From Methanobrevibacter sp. (GTDB lineage: Archaea; Methanobacteriota; Methanobacteria; Methanobacteriales; Methanobacteriaceae), in contig JAEEWY010000026.1 of NCBI GenBank assembly GCA_016291275.1, positions 1-12,549 of the forward strand: a stretch of DNA of 12,549 bases, given 5' to 3'. Of the stretch, positions 1 to 5,893 are shown one piece after another (position 1 is the stretch's first letter; every line of letters starts with the position of its first letter). The notes beneath the pieces were generated by a model that saw only the letters and a list, made by a program, of their open reading frames with translations, was not told the DNA's origin and did not search any database. Made by a program: the position numbers and the translations under genes.

Positions 1-228
1 TTTTTGAAACTCAGCAGATCCAATTGTGTTTGCAGGCACATTATGGTCAAAGACAATGACTATCTTTTCATTGTCCCATACCTTATCGCTTATTTTTTCA
101 AAGGTTTTTATTGCAGGAGGTGAAGTTCCATCATGTGACATTGCCAAATCAACATCCACTTCGATTATTTCTCCAGGAATGACTTCACGACCTATTTTCT
201 GAGATAATATTTTTTCTGAAATATTCAA
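1..228 (-). CDS. hacA: Homoaconitase large subunit (partial, N-terminal 76 residues)
   Basis: This is the start of an aconitase-family large subunit, cut by the left edge. With its small subunit it dehydrates and rehydrates homocitrate to homoisocitrate, and longer homologues, in the 2-oxosuberate branch of coenzyme B synthesis (AksD in methanogens). Seen: residues near 30-40 read AMSHDGTSPPAIKTF, and residues 47-68 contain SDKVWDNEKIVIVFDHNVPANT, the conserved opening of the LeuC/HacA group; the Fe-S cysteines lie beyond the edge. The start is TTG at 228-226, preceded by AGGAG (240-236) seven bases away; the next in-frame Met is residue 30, inside the conserved core, so TTG is needed. The neighbour aksA on the same strand favours homoaconitase over isopropylmalate isomerase (LeuC), but with only 76 residues LeuC cannot be excluded. 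Confidence 0.85.
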   Translation of the reverse strand, partial: MNISEKILSQKIGREVIPGEIIEVDVDLAMSHDGTSPPAIKTFEKISDKVWDNEKIVIVFDHNVPANTIGSAEFQK

Positions 229-297
229 ATTTAATCTCCTAAAAATTTATCAATATCTTTAATTTAATTAATTTAATTTTATATCTATTTTTATAAT

Positions 298-320
298 TTA
301 ATCTATTAGATTTATAAATT
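298..320 (-). promoter_or_regulatory. Possible box A (TATA) region for hacA
   Basis: The 238-bp gap between aksA and hacA is almost pure A/T. TTTATAAA at 311-318 is a good match to an archaeal box A and would place the transcript start near 285, giving a leader of roughly 55-60 nt before the TTG start. A second TATA-like stretch lies a few bases downstream. In DNA this AT-rich such matches arise by chance, so this is only a candidate. Confidence 0.25.
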
Positions 321-439
321 TATTTATATTAATTTCAATATGAAAAATAGTATTGTATAAAACAGTCCTTTTAGAAAAAATAGATTTTATAATAAAATTA
401 GTCTTTTATAAATTTGTTATTAATTAAGTTAGTTTAAAA

Positions 440-481
440 ATATAAAAAAAGAATATGTTGATTATATTATAAATCAACATA
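440..481 (-). terminator. Hairpin plus U-tract ending aksA
   Basis: On the minus strand TATGTTGATT and AATCAACATA form a perfect 10-bp stem (481-472 and 463-454) around an 8-nt loop. It is followed by TTC and seven T (450-444). The last aksA codons form the 5' arm and the TAA stop (469-467) sits in the loop. The layout matches a bacterial-type intrinsic terminator. In archaea the U-tract is the main termination signal, so the stem may instead stabilise the 3' end. It suggests aksA and hacA are separate transcripts. Confidence 0.7.
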
Positions 482-1645
482 ATTTGAATCAATGCTTCTT
501 ACAATGTCTTTAAATACATCGTCGTCAATGTATTTTCCTTCTTCTCTGCTTTCCTTTACCTTTTTCACGATTTGGCAAAGTTGGTCATTGGTTACTTTAA
601 ATCCACATTCGTCAAGTTTTGCCTTAACAGCTCTGCAACCGGAATGTTTTCCTAAAACCAATTGTCTTCTTTGACCAACGAGTTCAGGTAAATATGGTTC
701 GTATGTAAGAGGCTCTTCAATAACTGCATCCACATGGATTCCAGATTCGTGCCTGAATACATTCTTACCTACAATTGGCTTATTGTATGGAATCTCCAAT
801 CCGGTTTTCTTGGATACCAATTCAGATAACTCTTGGATGTATTTGGTCTTGAAGCCTAAGTCCTTACCGTACAATAATTTTAAAGACATGATCAACTCTT
901 CAAGAGAAGCGTTTCCTGCCCTTTCTCCAATACCATTAACGGTTGTTGAAACAGCACTTCCTCCTGCAAGCAATCCATAAATTGAGTTTATTACAGCTAA
1001 TCCAAAGTCATTATGGCAGTGCATAGCTATTTGGACATCAGTCACTTTTCTAAGTTCCTTGATTAAAAAGGTAATTCCTTGTGGAGTGATTGCCCCAACG
1101 GTATCTGCAATGTGCACTCTGTCTGCACCATAGCTTTCTGCTTTTGAGTAAACTCTTTTCAAGAAGTCCAAGTCAGTTCTTGTTGCATCTTCTGCTGAAA
1201 ATGCTACAAACAATCCATGGTCTTTAGCGTATTCAATGGATTTCATGCAGATGTTCAATGCTTCTTGCCTTTTGATATGCATTTTATGTTCCAAATGAAT
1301 GTCGGAAGTTCCCATGAATGTGATGATTCCATCCACATCACAGTCAAGAGCTCTGTCAATGTCTCCTTTTTTGGTTCTTGCCAAACAGATGATTTCAGCA
1401 TCCAATCCTTCGTTAGCTATTGCCTTGACTGCAGCTGATTCCCTGTCTGAGACGATTGGGAATCCCGCTTCAATTTGATGGATTCTTAATTGATCAAGCT
1501 TTCTGGCTATTTCCAATTTGTCATCCAGTGAGAAACATACTCCAGGAGTCTGTTCCCCATCTCTTAAAGTTGTATCATAAATAGTAATATCTTTTGGGAA
1601 TTTGTATTCCTCTTCCTTGTTGAAAGGACTTGTATAATATTGCAT
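467..1645 (-). CDS. aksA: Homocitrate synthase AksA (coenzyme B biosynthesis)
   Basis: The enzyme condenses acetyl-CoA with 2-oxoglutarate to (R)-homocitrate and repeats this with longer 2-oxoacids to reach 2-oxosuberate, the precursor of the 7-mercaptoheptanoyl arm of coenzyme B. Seen (392 aa): a DRE-TIM barrel with YDTTLRDGEQTPGV near residues 23-36 (catalytic R28, metal ligand D29), HCHNDFG at 209-215 (metal ligands H209, H211), GIGERAGN at 238-245, and the subdomain motif FRHESGIHVDA at 297-307. The protein ends about where the leucine-binding domain of LeuA would begin, so feedback by leucine is not expected. Close resemblance to Methanocaldococcus AksA (from memory), together with hacA alongside, supports AksA over isopropylmalate or citramalate synthase. 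The ATG at 1645 follows GTTGAT, a weak variant of the GGTGAT site. Confidence 0.9.
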   Translation of the reverse strand: MQYYTSPFNKEEEYKFPKDITIYDTTLRDGEQTPGVCFSLDDKLEIARKLDQLRIHQIEAGFPIVSDRESAAVKAIANEGLDAEIICLARTKKGDIDRALDCDVDGIITFMGTSDIHLEHKMHIKRQEALNICMKSIEYAKDHGLFVAFSAEDATRTDLDFLKRVYSKAESYGADRVHIADTVGAITPQGITFLIKELRKVTDVQIAMHCHNDFGLAVINSIYGLLAGGSAVSTTVNGIGERAGNASLEELIMSLKLLYGKDLGFKTKYIQELSELVSKKTGLEIPYNKPIVGKNVFRHESGIHVDAVIEEPLTYEPYLPELVGQRRQLVLGKHSGCRAVKAKLDECGFKVTNDQLCQIVKKVKESREEGKYIDDDVFKDIVRSIDSNYVDL

Positions 1646-1705
1646 TTTTTTATCAACTCTTTGTGTCTTTTGTATTTTAGTTAGTTTTATGTTTTTTTAA
1701 TATTC

Positions 1706-1763
1706 TTAAATTTAAAATTTTTAAATTTAATATTTTCAAATTTCTCTAGTTTAAATTTAATAT
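1706..1763. promoter_or_regulatory. AT palindrome and direct repeat upstream of aksA
   Basis: Positions 1706-1730 form a palindrome with two 12-bp arms (left arm TTAAATTTAAAA) around one central base. The 14-mer TTTAAATTTAATAT occurs at 1720-1733, overlapping the right arm, and again exactly at 1750-1763, 30 bp away. Both lie 60-120 bp upstream of the aksA start, where its promoter should be. This could be an operator or only low-complexity AT sequence; no regulator is known from the window. Confidence 0.3.
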
Positions 1764-1809
1764 AATAAGTTATGTATTTTTGTTTTATAAACTTTTTTAT
1801 AATTTTCAG

Positions 1810-1826
1810 CAATTGAAATTCAATTG
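1810..1826 (-). other. 17-bp dyad spanning the stop codon of the CYTH gene
   Basis: CAATTGAA at 1810-1817 and TTCAATTG at 1819-1826 form perfect 8-bp arms around a single base. The TGA stop (1822-1820) lies inside. As RNA it could fold into a short stem with a loop of about five bases. No U-tract follows directly, so it is weaker as a terminator than the hairpin after aksA. Confidence 0.4.
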
Positions 1827-2365
1827 TCCAGTTCCTCTAGTAATTCAAGGTAGGAAGTTCTTTCAAAACCATCTGTGATTCCTAATTTTTCAAAGAGTTT
1901 AAATATGCTTTCCTGTGCCTTGGAATAGTCTGAATTGTCCTCTAAGCTTATTTCTATTTCCATATATGGGTCAAGGCCATGGACATTGTCCAAGCTGATT
2001 TCATAGTTTTCATATTTGTAGTATTCACGATCCTTCACAACAGTTCTAACTTCCTTGAACCCTAAATTCTCAAATATTTTAGATGCCTTGTCTGCATCTT
2101 CTATTTCCATTTCAACCTCTTCTCTGGTTTTGCTTTTTGCATCGATTTTAGGGCCTTTGTAGGTAATGAACAAGTTGTGCTTTTCATCTGTTTTTGTTTC
2201 CCTAATCCTCAACGCTTCATCGGTTTGTGCAAAATCACAGACTGGGCTGTTGAAATACCTGTCCTCCTGATGTTCGGTTTTTACCTTTACGGCATTTATC
2301 TCATCAAGCATTTTTCTCATTTCATCAAAGCTTTTTATTTTTGCTTTCACTTCTACTTCAATCAT
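1820..2365 (-). CDS. CYTH-domain protein (class IV adenylate cyclase-like / CyaB family)
   Basis: A 181-residue CYTH (triphosphate tunnel) protein. The family binds triphosphates and divalent metal inside an eight-stranded barrel; members are class IV adenylate cyclases, thiamine triphosphatases or tripolyphosphatases. Seen: the signature ExExK at the very N-terminus (MIEVEVKAKI, residues 3-7), then DRYF, LRIRE, ITYKGPK, a run of alternating acidic residues (EEVEMEIED), VKDREYY and the late DPYMEIEIS strand. I chose ATG at 2365 because the signature strand begins there and AGTGAG lies nine bases upstream; an in-frame TTG at 2413 would add 16 residues without a ribosome-binding site. The order CYTH then aksA on one strand, 174 bp apart, does not show a shared pathway. 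The exact reaction cannot be told from sequence. Confidence 0.82.
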   Translation of the reverse strand: MIEVEVKAKIKSFDEMRKMLDEINAVKVKTEHQEDRYFNSPVCDFAQTDEALRIRETKTDEKHNLFITYKGPKIDAKSKTREEVEMEIEDADKASKIFENLGFKEVRTVVKDREYYKYENYEISLDNVHGLDPYMEIEISLEDNSDYSKAQESIFKLFEKLGITDGFERTSYLELLEELDN

Positions 2366-2727
2366 AAGAATTATCTCACTATCATTAATATTTTCAAACT
2401 CTTTTTTAAGCAATTTTCTAAACTACTTTTAAACATTTTTTAATTTTTAATTCAATTTTTATATTTGTTTCAAATACCCTTATAAATAATCCTATTCAGT
2501 TTTTATTAATACTTTATATATTGAAAAGTATTACCATTTATATGCTTTATAAACATTAACTTTATATACTATATAAATGATATATTTTATTAGTAAAAAT
2601 TTTAATAAAAAAATTATTAATTTTAACTGATTTTTATTGTCAATTTTCTTTATTTGTCAAAACTAAAATTATATTAATTTTTTAAAATATTTACTTACTT
2701 TTTTTAAATAATTTTGGAGGTAATAAA
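2366..2727. other. Divergent AT-rich intergenic region between the CYTH gene and TBP
   Basis: This 362-bp stretch has no credible gene. It must hold promoters for both directions. On the plus strand TATA-like octamers crowd 2513-2568 (separate entry). On the minus strand a box A candidate (TTATTTATAAG) lies near 2478-2490 for the CYTH gene. Downstream of about 2580 the sequence is low-complexity A/T up to the TBP ribosome-binding site GGAGG at 2716-2720. Confidence 0.6.
2507..2568 (+). promoter_or_regulatory. Cluster of TATA-like boxes and a dyad upstream of TBP
   Basis: TTTATATA occurs at 2513-2520 and 2561-2568, TTTATATG at 2537-2544 and TTTATAAA at 2546-2553. The first box lies within an inverted repeat of 9-bp arms, TAATACTTT (2507-2515) and AAAGTATTA (2525-2533), separated by 9 bp. 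If 2561-2568 is the working box A, transcription starts near 2588 and the TBP leader is about 140 nt. Which box is used is unknown; chance AT matches are a real alternative. Confidence 0.4.
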
Positions 2728-3273
2728 TTGACCGATGTTGATATAAAAATAGAAAACATTGTAGCTTCTGCAAGCATTGGTAAAGACATTGTTCTTACTG
2801 AAGTGGCAAAAGCGTTAGAAGGTGTCGATTTTAACAGAGAACAGTTCCCAGGATTAGTATTTAAACTTCAAGATCCTAAAACTGCTGCTTTAATTTTTAG
2901 TTCCGGTAAACTTGTATGTACTGGTGCTAAATCAATCGATGATTCAAAATTAGCTATTAAAAAAACTGTCGATCTTATGAGAACTATTGATACTGAGATT
3001 CCTCATGAGTTTGATATTAAAATTCAAAACATTGTTGCTTCTGCAAATTTACAATCTACTTTAAATTTAGAAGCAGTTGCTTTGGAATTGGAAAACACTG
3101 AATACGAACCAGAACAATTCCCTGGTTTAGTATACCGTTTATCTGATCCTAAAGTTGTATTATTATTATTCGGTTCCGGAAAAGTTGTTTGTACTGGAGC
3201 TAAAACCAAAAAAGACGCTAGGTTAGGTGTAGAAAATGCAAAAGCTAGACTTAGCGAATTGGACTTAATATAA
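2728..3273 (+). CDS. tbp: TATA-box-binding protein (archaeal TBP)
   Basis: The general transcription factor that binds box A, bends promoter DNA and recruits TFB and RNA polymerase. Seen (181 aa): two imperfect direct repeats forming the saddle, residues about 6-85 and 97-176, beginning IKIENIVASAS and IKIQNIVASAN. Each holds EQFPGLV, a DPK turn and a GSGK/SSGK-VCTGAK strand. The four phenylalanines at the positions that kink DNA in known TBPs are present: F40, F57, F131 and F148. There is almost no N-terminal extension and no long acidic tail. The start is TTG at 2728, with GGAGG seven bases upstream; no ATG is available before residue 84, so the TTG start is secure. The HAD gene begins 12 bp after the stop, implying one transcript. 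Confidence 0.97.
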   Translation: MTDVDIKIENIVASASIGKDIVLTEVAKALEGVDFNREQFPGLVFKLQDPKTAALIFSSGKLVCTGAKSIDDSKLAIKKTVDLMRTIDTEIPHEFDIKIQNIVASANLQSTLNLEAVALELENTEYEPEQFPGLVYRLSDPKVVLLLFGSGKVVCTGAKTKKDARLGVENAKARLSELDLI

Positions 3274-3285
3274 TTGGTGATATTA

Positions 3286-5094
3286 TTGATTAAACTTGTA
3301 GTATTTGACTTAGATAATGTTATTATTGATGGTGAGGGCATAGACGAGATTGGAAAATTAATTAATATTGAAGATCAAATTGCAGCAATCACTGAGCAGG
3401 CTATGCAAGGTGAAATTGACTTCGAAACATCCATTAAGAAAAGAGTAGGGCTTCTTAAAGGAGTTGCTACTGACGATATTAGAACATTAGCTAATGAAAT
3501 GCCTCTAATGAAAGGAGCTGAAGAAACCGTTTCCTCATTAAAGGAAAATGGTTTTGAAGTAGCTATTATTAGCGGTAGTTTTGATATAATCGCCGATACT
3601 ATTAAGGGAAAACTTGATGTGGATAACATATTCACAAATTCATTAGTTGAAGAAGACGGGATCTTAACTGGTGAAGTCACTGGGCCATTAGTATCTGGTT
3701 CAAAATTAGATGTTCTATCCAAGCTCATCGAAGAAAAAGGTTATACCTTAGATGAATGTGTTGCTGTTGGAGATGGAGCAAATGATATTTCTATGATTGA
3801 ATCTGCTAAATACGGAATTGCTTTTAATGCAAAACCTGCTTTAAAGGAAACTGCAGACATTATTGTAGAAACCCGTGATTTAACTGACGTTTTAAATGTC
3901 ATCATTAATTTAAACTCTGAAAACACTGAAGGAGATGCTGACGTGGATAAAGAAGTTGCTGTAGAAACTGAAGTAGTTGAAACTACTGACGTAGTTGTTG
4001 AAAACCAAGAAGAAGAACAAGTTGCAGATGCAACTGAAGAAGTAGTTGAAGAAATCGAAGAAACAGAAGAAGTTGTTGAAGAAGCTGAAGAGGCTGAAGA
4101 AGAAGCAGTGGAAGAAGAAGTTGCTGAAGCTGAAGAGGAAGCTGCTGAGGAAGAAGCTCCTGAAGCTGAAGAAGAAGCAGCTGAAGAAAAACCTGTTAAA
4201 GAAGCAAAACCTAAGAAATCCAAAAAGAAAAACGCTCTTCCAGAACCTGATTTTGATTTAGCTGACACCATTGAAGGTGTAAGAGCTCAAAAAGATGAAA
4301 GAGAAGAACGTATTGCTAAAGTTGCAGATGAAAGAGAAGCATTTAACAGGGAAGCTAAAGAACAACGTAAAATACGTGATGAATTAAATTCTGAATTAAA
4401 AGAAAACTTAGCTAAAGCTATTGAGTTCAGAGATCAACGTAATGAAATCAACAAACAAGTTGAAGAAAACAAGAAAGCACGTAATAAAGTCAATGACGAA
4501 ATTAAGAGTCTTGAATGGTCTTCTGGTAAAAAAGATAAAATCAGGATTGAAGCTGAAATCAAAAAGATTGATAAAATTATCGAAACCAGAGTTTTAGACA
4601 TCAAAAAGGAAAATCAACTTGTTAAAAATGCAAATGATTTAAGAAAAGAACTTGCAGAAATCAAAGAAGACGATAAAGTCAAAGAAGAAGCTGCTGAACT
4701 CAAGAAAAAATCTGAAGAATTCCACGCTAAAGTAGTTGAACTTTCAGAACAAGCACAAGAAGCTCACGAACAAATGCTTTCTTACTTCAGAAAAACTGAT
4801 GAAATCAGAACTGCTGCTGATGAAGCACACAAGTTATTCATCCAAGCAAGAAAGAATGCTTCTGCAAAACATGAAGAATTTAAAATGATTTTAAGTGAAA
4901 TTCATGTAATCAATAAAAAGTTAGGAAGCAACAAAAACAGAAAACGCAGATCTGATAAATCTGGTGGTTCTTCTAACAATAAGAAAAATCGTGAAGAAAA
5001 AGAAAGAGCTGAAAGTATCTTTGATAAATTCAAAAACGGTAAGAAATTATCTACCGAAGAGCTTTTACTCTTGCAAAAATACGATATTAATTAA
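3286..5094 (+). CDS. serB: Phosphoserine phosphatase-like HAD domain fused to an archaeal coiled-coil domain
   Basis: A 602-residue, three-part protein. Residues 1-205 are a SerB-type HAD phosphatase with every catalytic motif: DLDNV at 8-12 (nucleophile D8, acid D10), S96 in IISGS, K140, and GDGAND at 162-167 (D163, D167). E17 and R53 match phosphoserine-binding residues of Methanocaldococcus SerB (from memory), so L-serine formation from phosphoserine is plausible. Residues about 238-302 are a Glu/Ala/Val low-complexity linker. Residues 325-550 are heptad-rich coiled coil resembling the archaeal COG1340 family; the C-terminus has a Lys/Ser/Asn-rich patch and then ESIFDKFKNGKKLSTEELLLLQKY. 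Start: TTG at 3286 follows GGTGAT (3276-3281); upstream in-frame TTG 3274 and GTG 3277 overlap that site and are less likely. Probably co-transcribed with TBP. The role of the coiled coil is unknown. Confidence 0.88.
   Translation: MIKLVVFDLDNVIIDGEGIDEIGKLINIEDQIAAITEQAMQGEIDFETSIKKRVGLLKGVATDDIRTLANEMPLMKGAEETVSSLKENGFEVAIISGSFDIIADTIKGKLDVDNIFTNSLVEEDGILTGEVTGPLVSGSKLDVLSKLIEEKGYTLDECVAVGDGANDISMIESAKYGIAFNAKPALKETADIIVETRDLTDVLNVIINLNSENTEGDADVDKEVAVETEVVETTDVVVENQEEEQVADATEEVVEEIEETEEVVEEAEEAEEEAVEEEVAEAEEEAAEEEAPEAEEEAAEEKPVKEAKPKKSKKKNALPEPDFDLADTIEGVRAQKDEREERIAKVADEREAFNREAKEQRKIRDELNSELKENLAKAIEFRDQRNEINKQVEENKKARNKVNDEIKSLEWSSGKKDKIRIEAEIKKIDKIIETRVLDIKKENQLVKNANDLRKELAEIKEDDKVKEEAAELKKKSEEFHAKVVELSEQAQEAHEQMLSYFRKTDEIRTAADEAHKLFIQARKNASAKHEEFKMILSEIHVINKKLGSNKNRKRRSDKSGGSSNNKKNREEKERAESIFDKFKNGKKLSTEELLLLQKYDIN
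3997..4191 (+). repeat. GAA/GCT codon-repeat tract encoding the Glu-rich linker
   Basis: About 195 bp of nearly repetitive GAA, GAG, GCT/GCA and GTT codons encode residues 238-302 of the phosphatase/coiled-coil fusion, mostly E with A and V. The plus strand is strongly purine-rich, with very few C. Units such as GCTGAAGAA recur in frame, so length variation in multiples of three between strains is likely. It is part of the coding sequence, not an independent element. Confidence 0.8.
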
Positions 5095-5130
5095 TTAAAT
5101 TATATTTAATTAATTTTTATTTTTTCTTTT
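5091..5130 (+). terminator. Hairpin plus T-rich tract ending the TBP-serB unit
   Basis: TTAATTAAA (5091-5099) and TTTAATTAA (5105-5113) give a perfect 9-bp A/U stem with a 5-nt loop. TTTTTA and TTTTTTC follow at once, and T-rich sequence continues to about 5225. The TAA stop of serB (5092-5094) is inside the 5' arm. The U-tract alone is a good archaeal termination signal; the all-A/U stem would be weak. Confidence 0.6.
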
Positions 5131-5277
5131 AATTTCTTTTTATTTTCTTTTATTTAGTTTATTTTATATTTTTTAATTTACTTTTTTTATTATTTTATTT
5201 TATTTTAATTCTTATTTTGTTTATTTTTCATTTGGGCTTATTTATTCTAGTTATTTCCAGCTGATTTTTTAATAGAT

Positions 5278-5321
5278 TATAATAGAAATATAATAGTTAA
5301 GTAAATTTATATAATAGTTAA
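5278..5321 (+). promoter_or_regulatory. Promoter with three phased TATAATAG repeats
   Basis: A box A (TTTATATA, 5306-5313), with purine-rich GTAAA just before it, would start transcription near 5335 and give a leader of about 40 nt for the small four-cysteine protein. TATAATAG occurs at 5278-5285, 5289-5296 and 5310-5317; start-to-start spacings of 11 and 21 bp keep them on one DNA face. The last two copies extend to the 12-mer TATAATAGTTAA. The last copy overlaps box A, as an operator would. Confidence 0.45.
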
Positions 5322-5377
5322 ATCTAATTTTATTATAATTGTGATGGAAATTTTATAAATAATATTGTGGGGATACA

Positions 5378-5560
5378 ATGGCAGAAAATGAAAATAATGA
5401 TAAAAAGGAAGAAAAAATAGAAGTTTGCTACACCTGTGGAAAGGAATTTGACATGAACAGTGATGAAGGCGCTCATTACCACTATGGAAAATATCCAATG
5501 TGTGGATATTGCAGCAATTTCTATGGTTTTTATAAAGAGGATTTGATGGATAAAAAATAA
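5378..5560 (+). CDS. Small four-cysteine (zinc-ribbon-like) protein
   Basis: A 60-residue protein I do not recognise as a named family. Seen: a charged, Glu/Lys/Asn-rich N-terminus (residues 1-15); then CYTC (C17, C20), DEGAHYHYGKYP with H33 and H35, MCGYC (C42, C45), and an aromatic FYGFY stretch before a charged end. Two CxxC knuckles 21 residues apart are the usual four-ligand layout of a small zinc ribbon, so it likely folds around one zinc; the histidines could be extra ligands. It could act as a nucleic-acid or protein adaptor, but nothing seen fixes a function. ATG at 5378 is preceded by GGGGAT five bases away, and a good box A lies about 65 bp upstream, so it appears to be a real, independently transcribed gene. 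Confidence 0.8.
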   Translation: MAENENNDKKEEKIEVCYTCGKEFDMNSDEGAHYHYGKYPMCGYCSNFYGFYKEDLMDKK

Positions 5561-5893
5561 TTTCAAATCAATTTTTTTATTATTTACAATTTAATTGAAT
5601 ATAACAATTATTTTTTAATTTTTTACATCTATTCTAATTTTACTTTTCATTTTAATACTATAATTGTCTTGAAATTTGAATTGTTCAAAAACGAAAATAT
5701 TAAATATAATGGTTATGTATAAAGTATTTATGATTTTGAATAATTTGCAAATTTGAATTTTTCAATTTATTTCATTAGATTTTATAAAAATTATTTTATA
5801 GAATTCTATTTTTCATATGCTTTTTTGATTTGAAAAAGCTTTAAACAATTTTATTATTAATTTATATTTAATTTTTATTTATTATGTGATAAC
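5561..5893. other. AT-rich intergenic region upstream of topA
   Basis: This 333-bp stretch encodes no credible protein. Its first part is a T-rich trailer of the small zinc-type gene; AAATAAT at 5555-5561 can pair with ATTATTT at 5579-5585 across its stop codon. The middle holds two related dyads (separate entry). TATA-like boxes at 5781-5788 (TTTATAAA) and 5861-5868 (TTTATATT) are candidates for the topA promoter; the second would leave almost no leader. Confidence 0.5.
5672..5765. promoter_or_regulatory. Two near-identical 17-bp dyads upstream of topA
   Basis: AAATTTGAATTGTTCAA (5672-5688) and AAATTTGAATTTTTCAA (5749-5765) differ at one base. Each carries the inverted repeat TTGAA-N3-TTCAA. 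They are 77 bp apart, 129-222 bp before the topA start. Further TTGAA half-sites are at 5669, 5736 and 5830. This resembles a repressor or activator operator pair; no regulator can be named from the window. Confidence 0.4.

Noticed and set aside
467..1645. Isopropylmalate synthase (LeuA) or citramalate synthase instead of AksA
   Set aside because: The regulatory C-terminal domain of LeuA is absent, motif context matches AksA and hacA is adjacent; a small chance of a different 2-oxoacid preference remains.
2366..2413. TTG at 2413 as start of the CYTH protein
   Set aside because: It adds 16 residues ahead of the family's N-terminal ExExK strand and lacks a ribosome-binding site; ATG 2365 has AGTGAG at proper distance.
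4046..4261. A lysine/leucine-rich open frame on the plus strand inside serB
   Set aside because: It is the shifted reading of the GAA-repeat linker; no ribosome-binding site or homology, and the overlapping frame has clear HAD and coiled-coil features.
3741..4271. A serine/alanine-rich open frame on the minus strand opposite serB
   Set aside because: Low-complexity antisense of the Glu/Ala codon tract; purely a shadow.
5307..5566. Two minus-strand open frames opposite the small four-cysteine gene
   Set aside because: Hydrophobic shadow translations of AT-rich DNA; the plus-strand frame has a ribosome-binding site and paired CxxC motifs.
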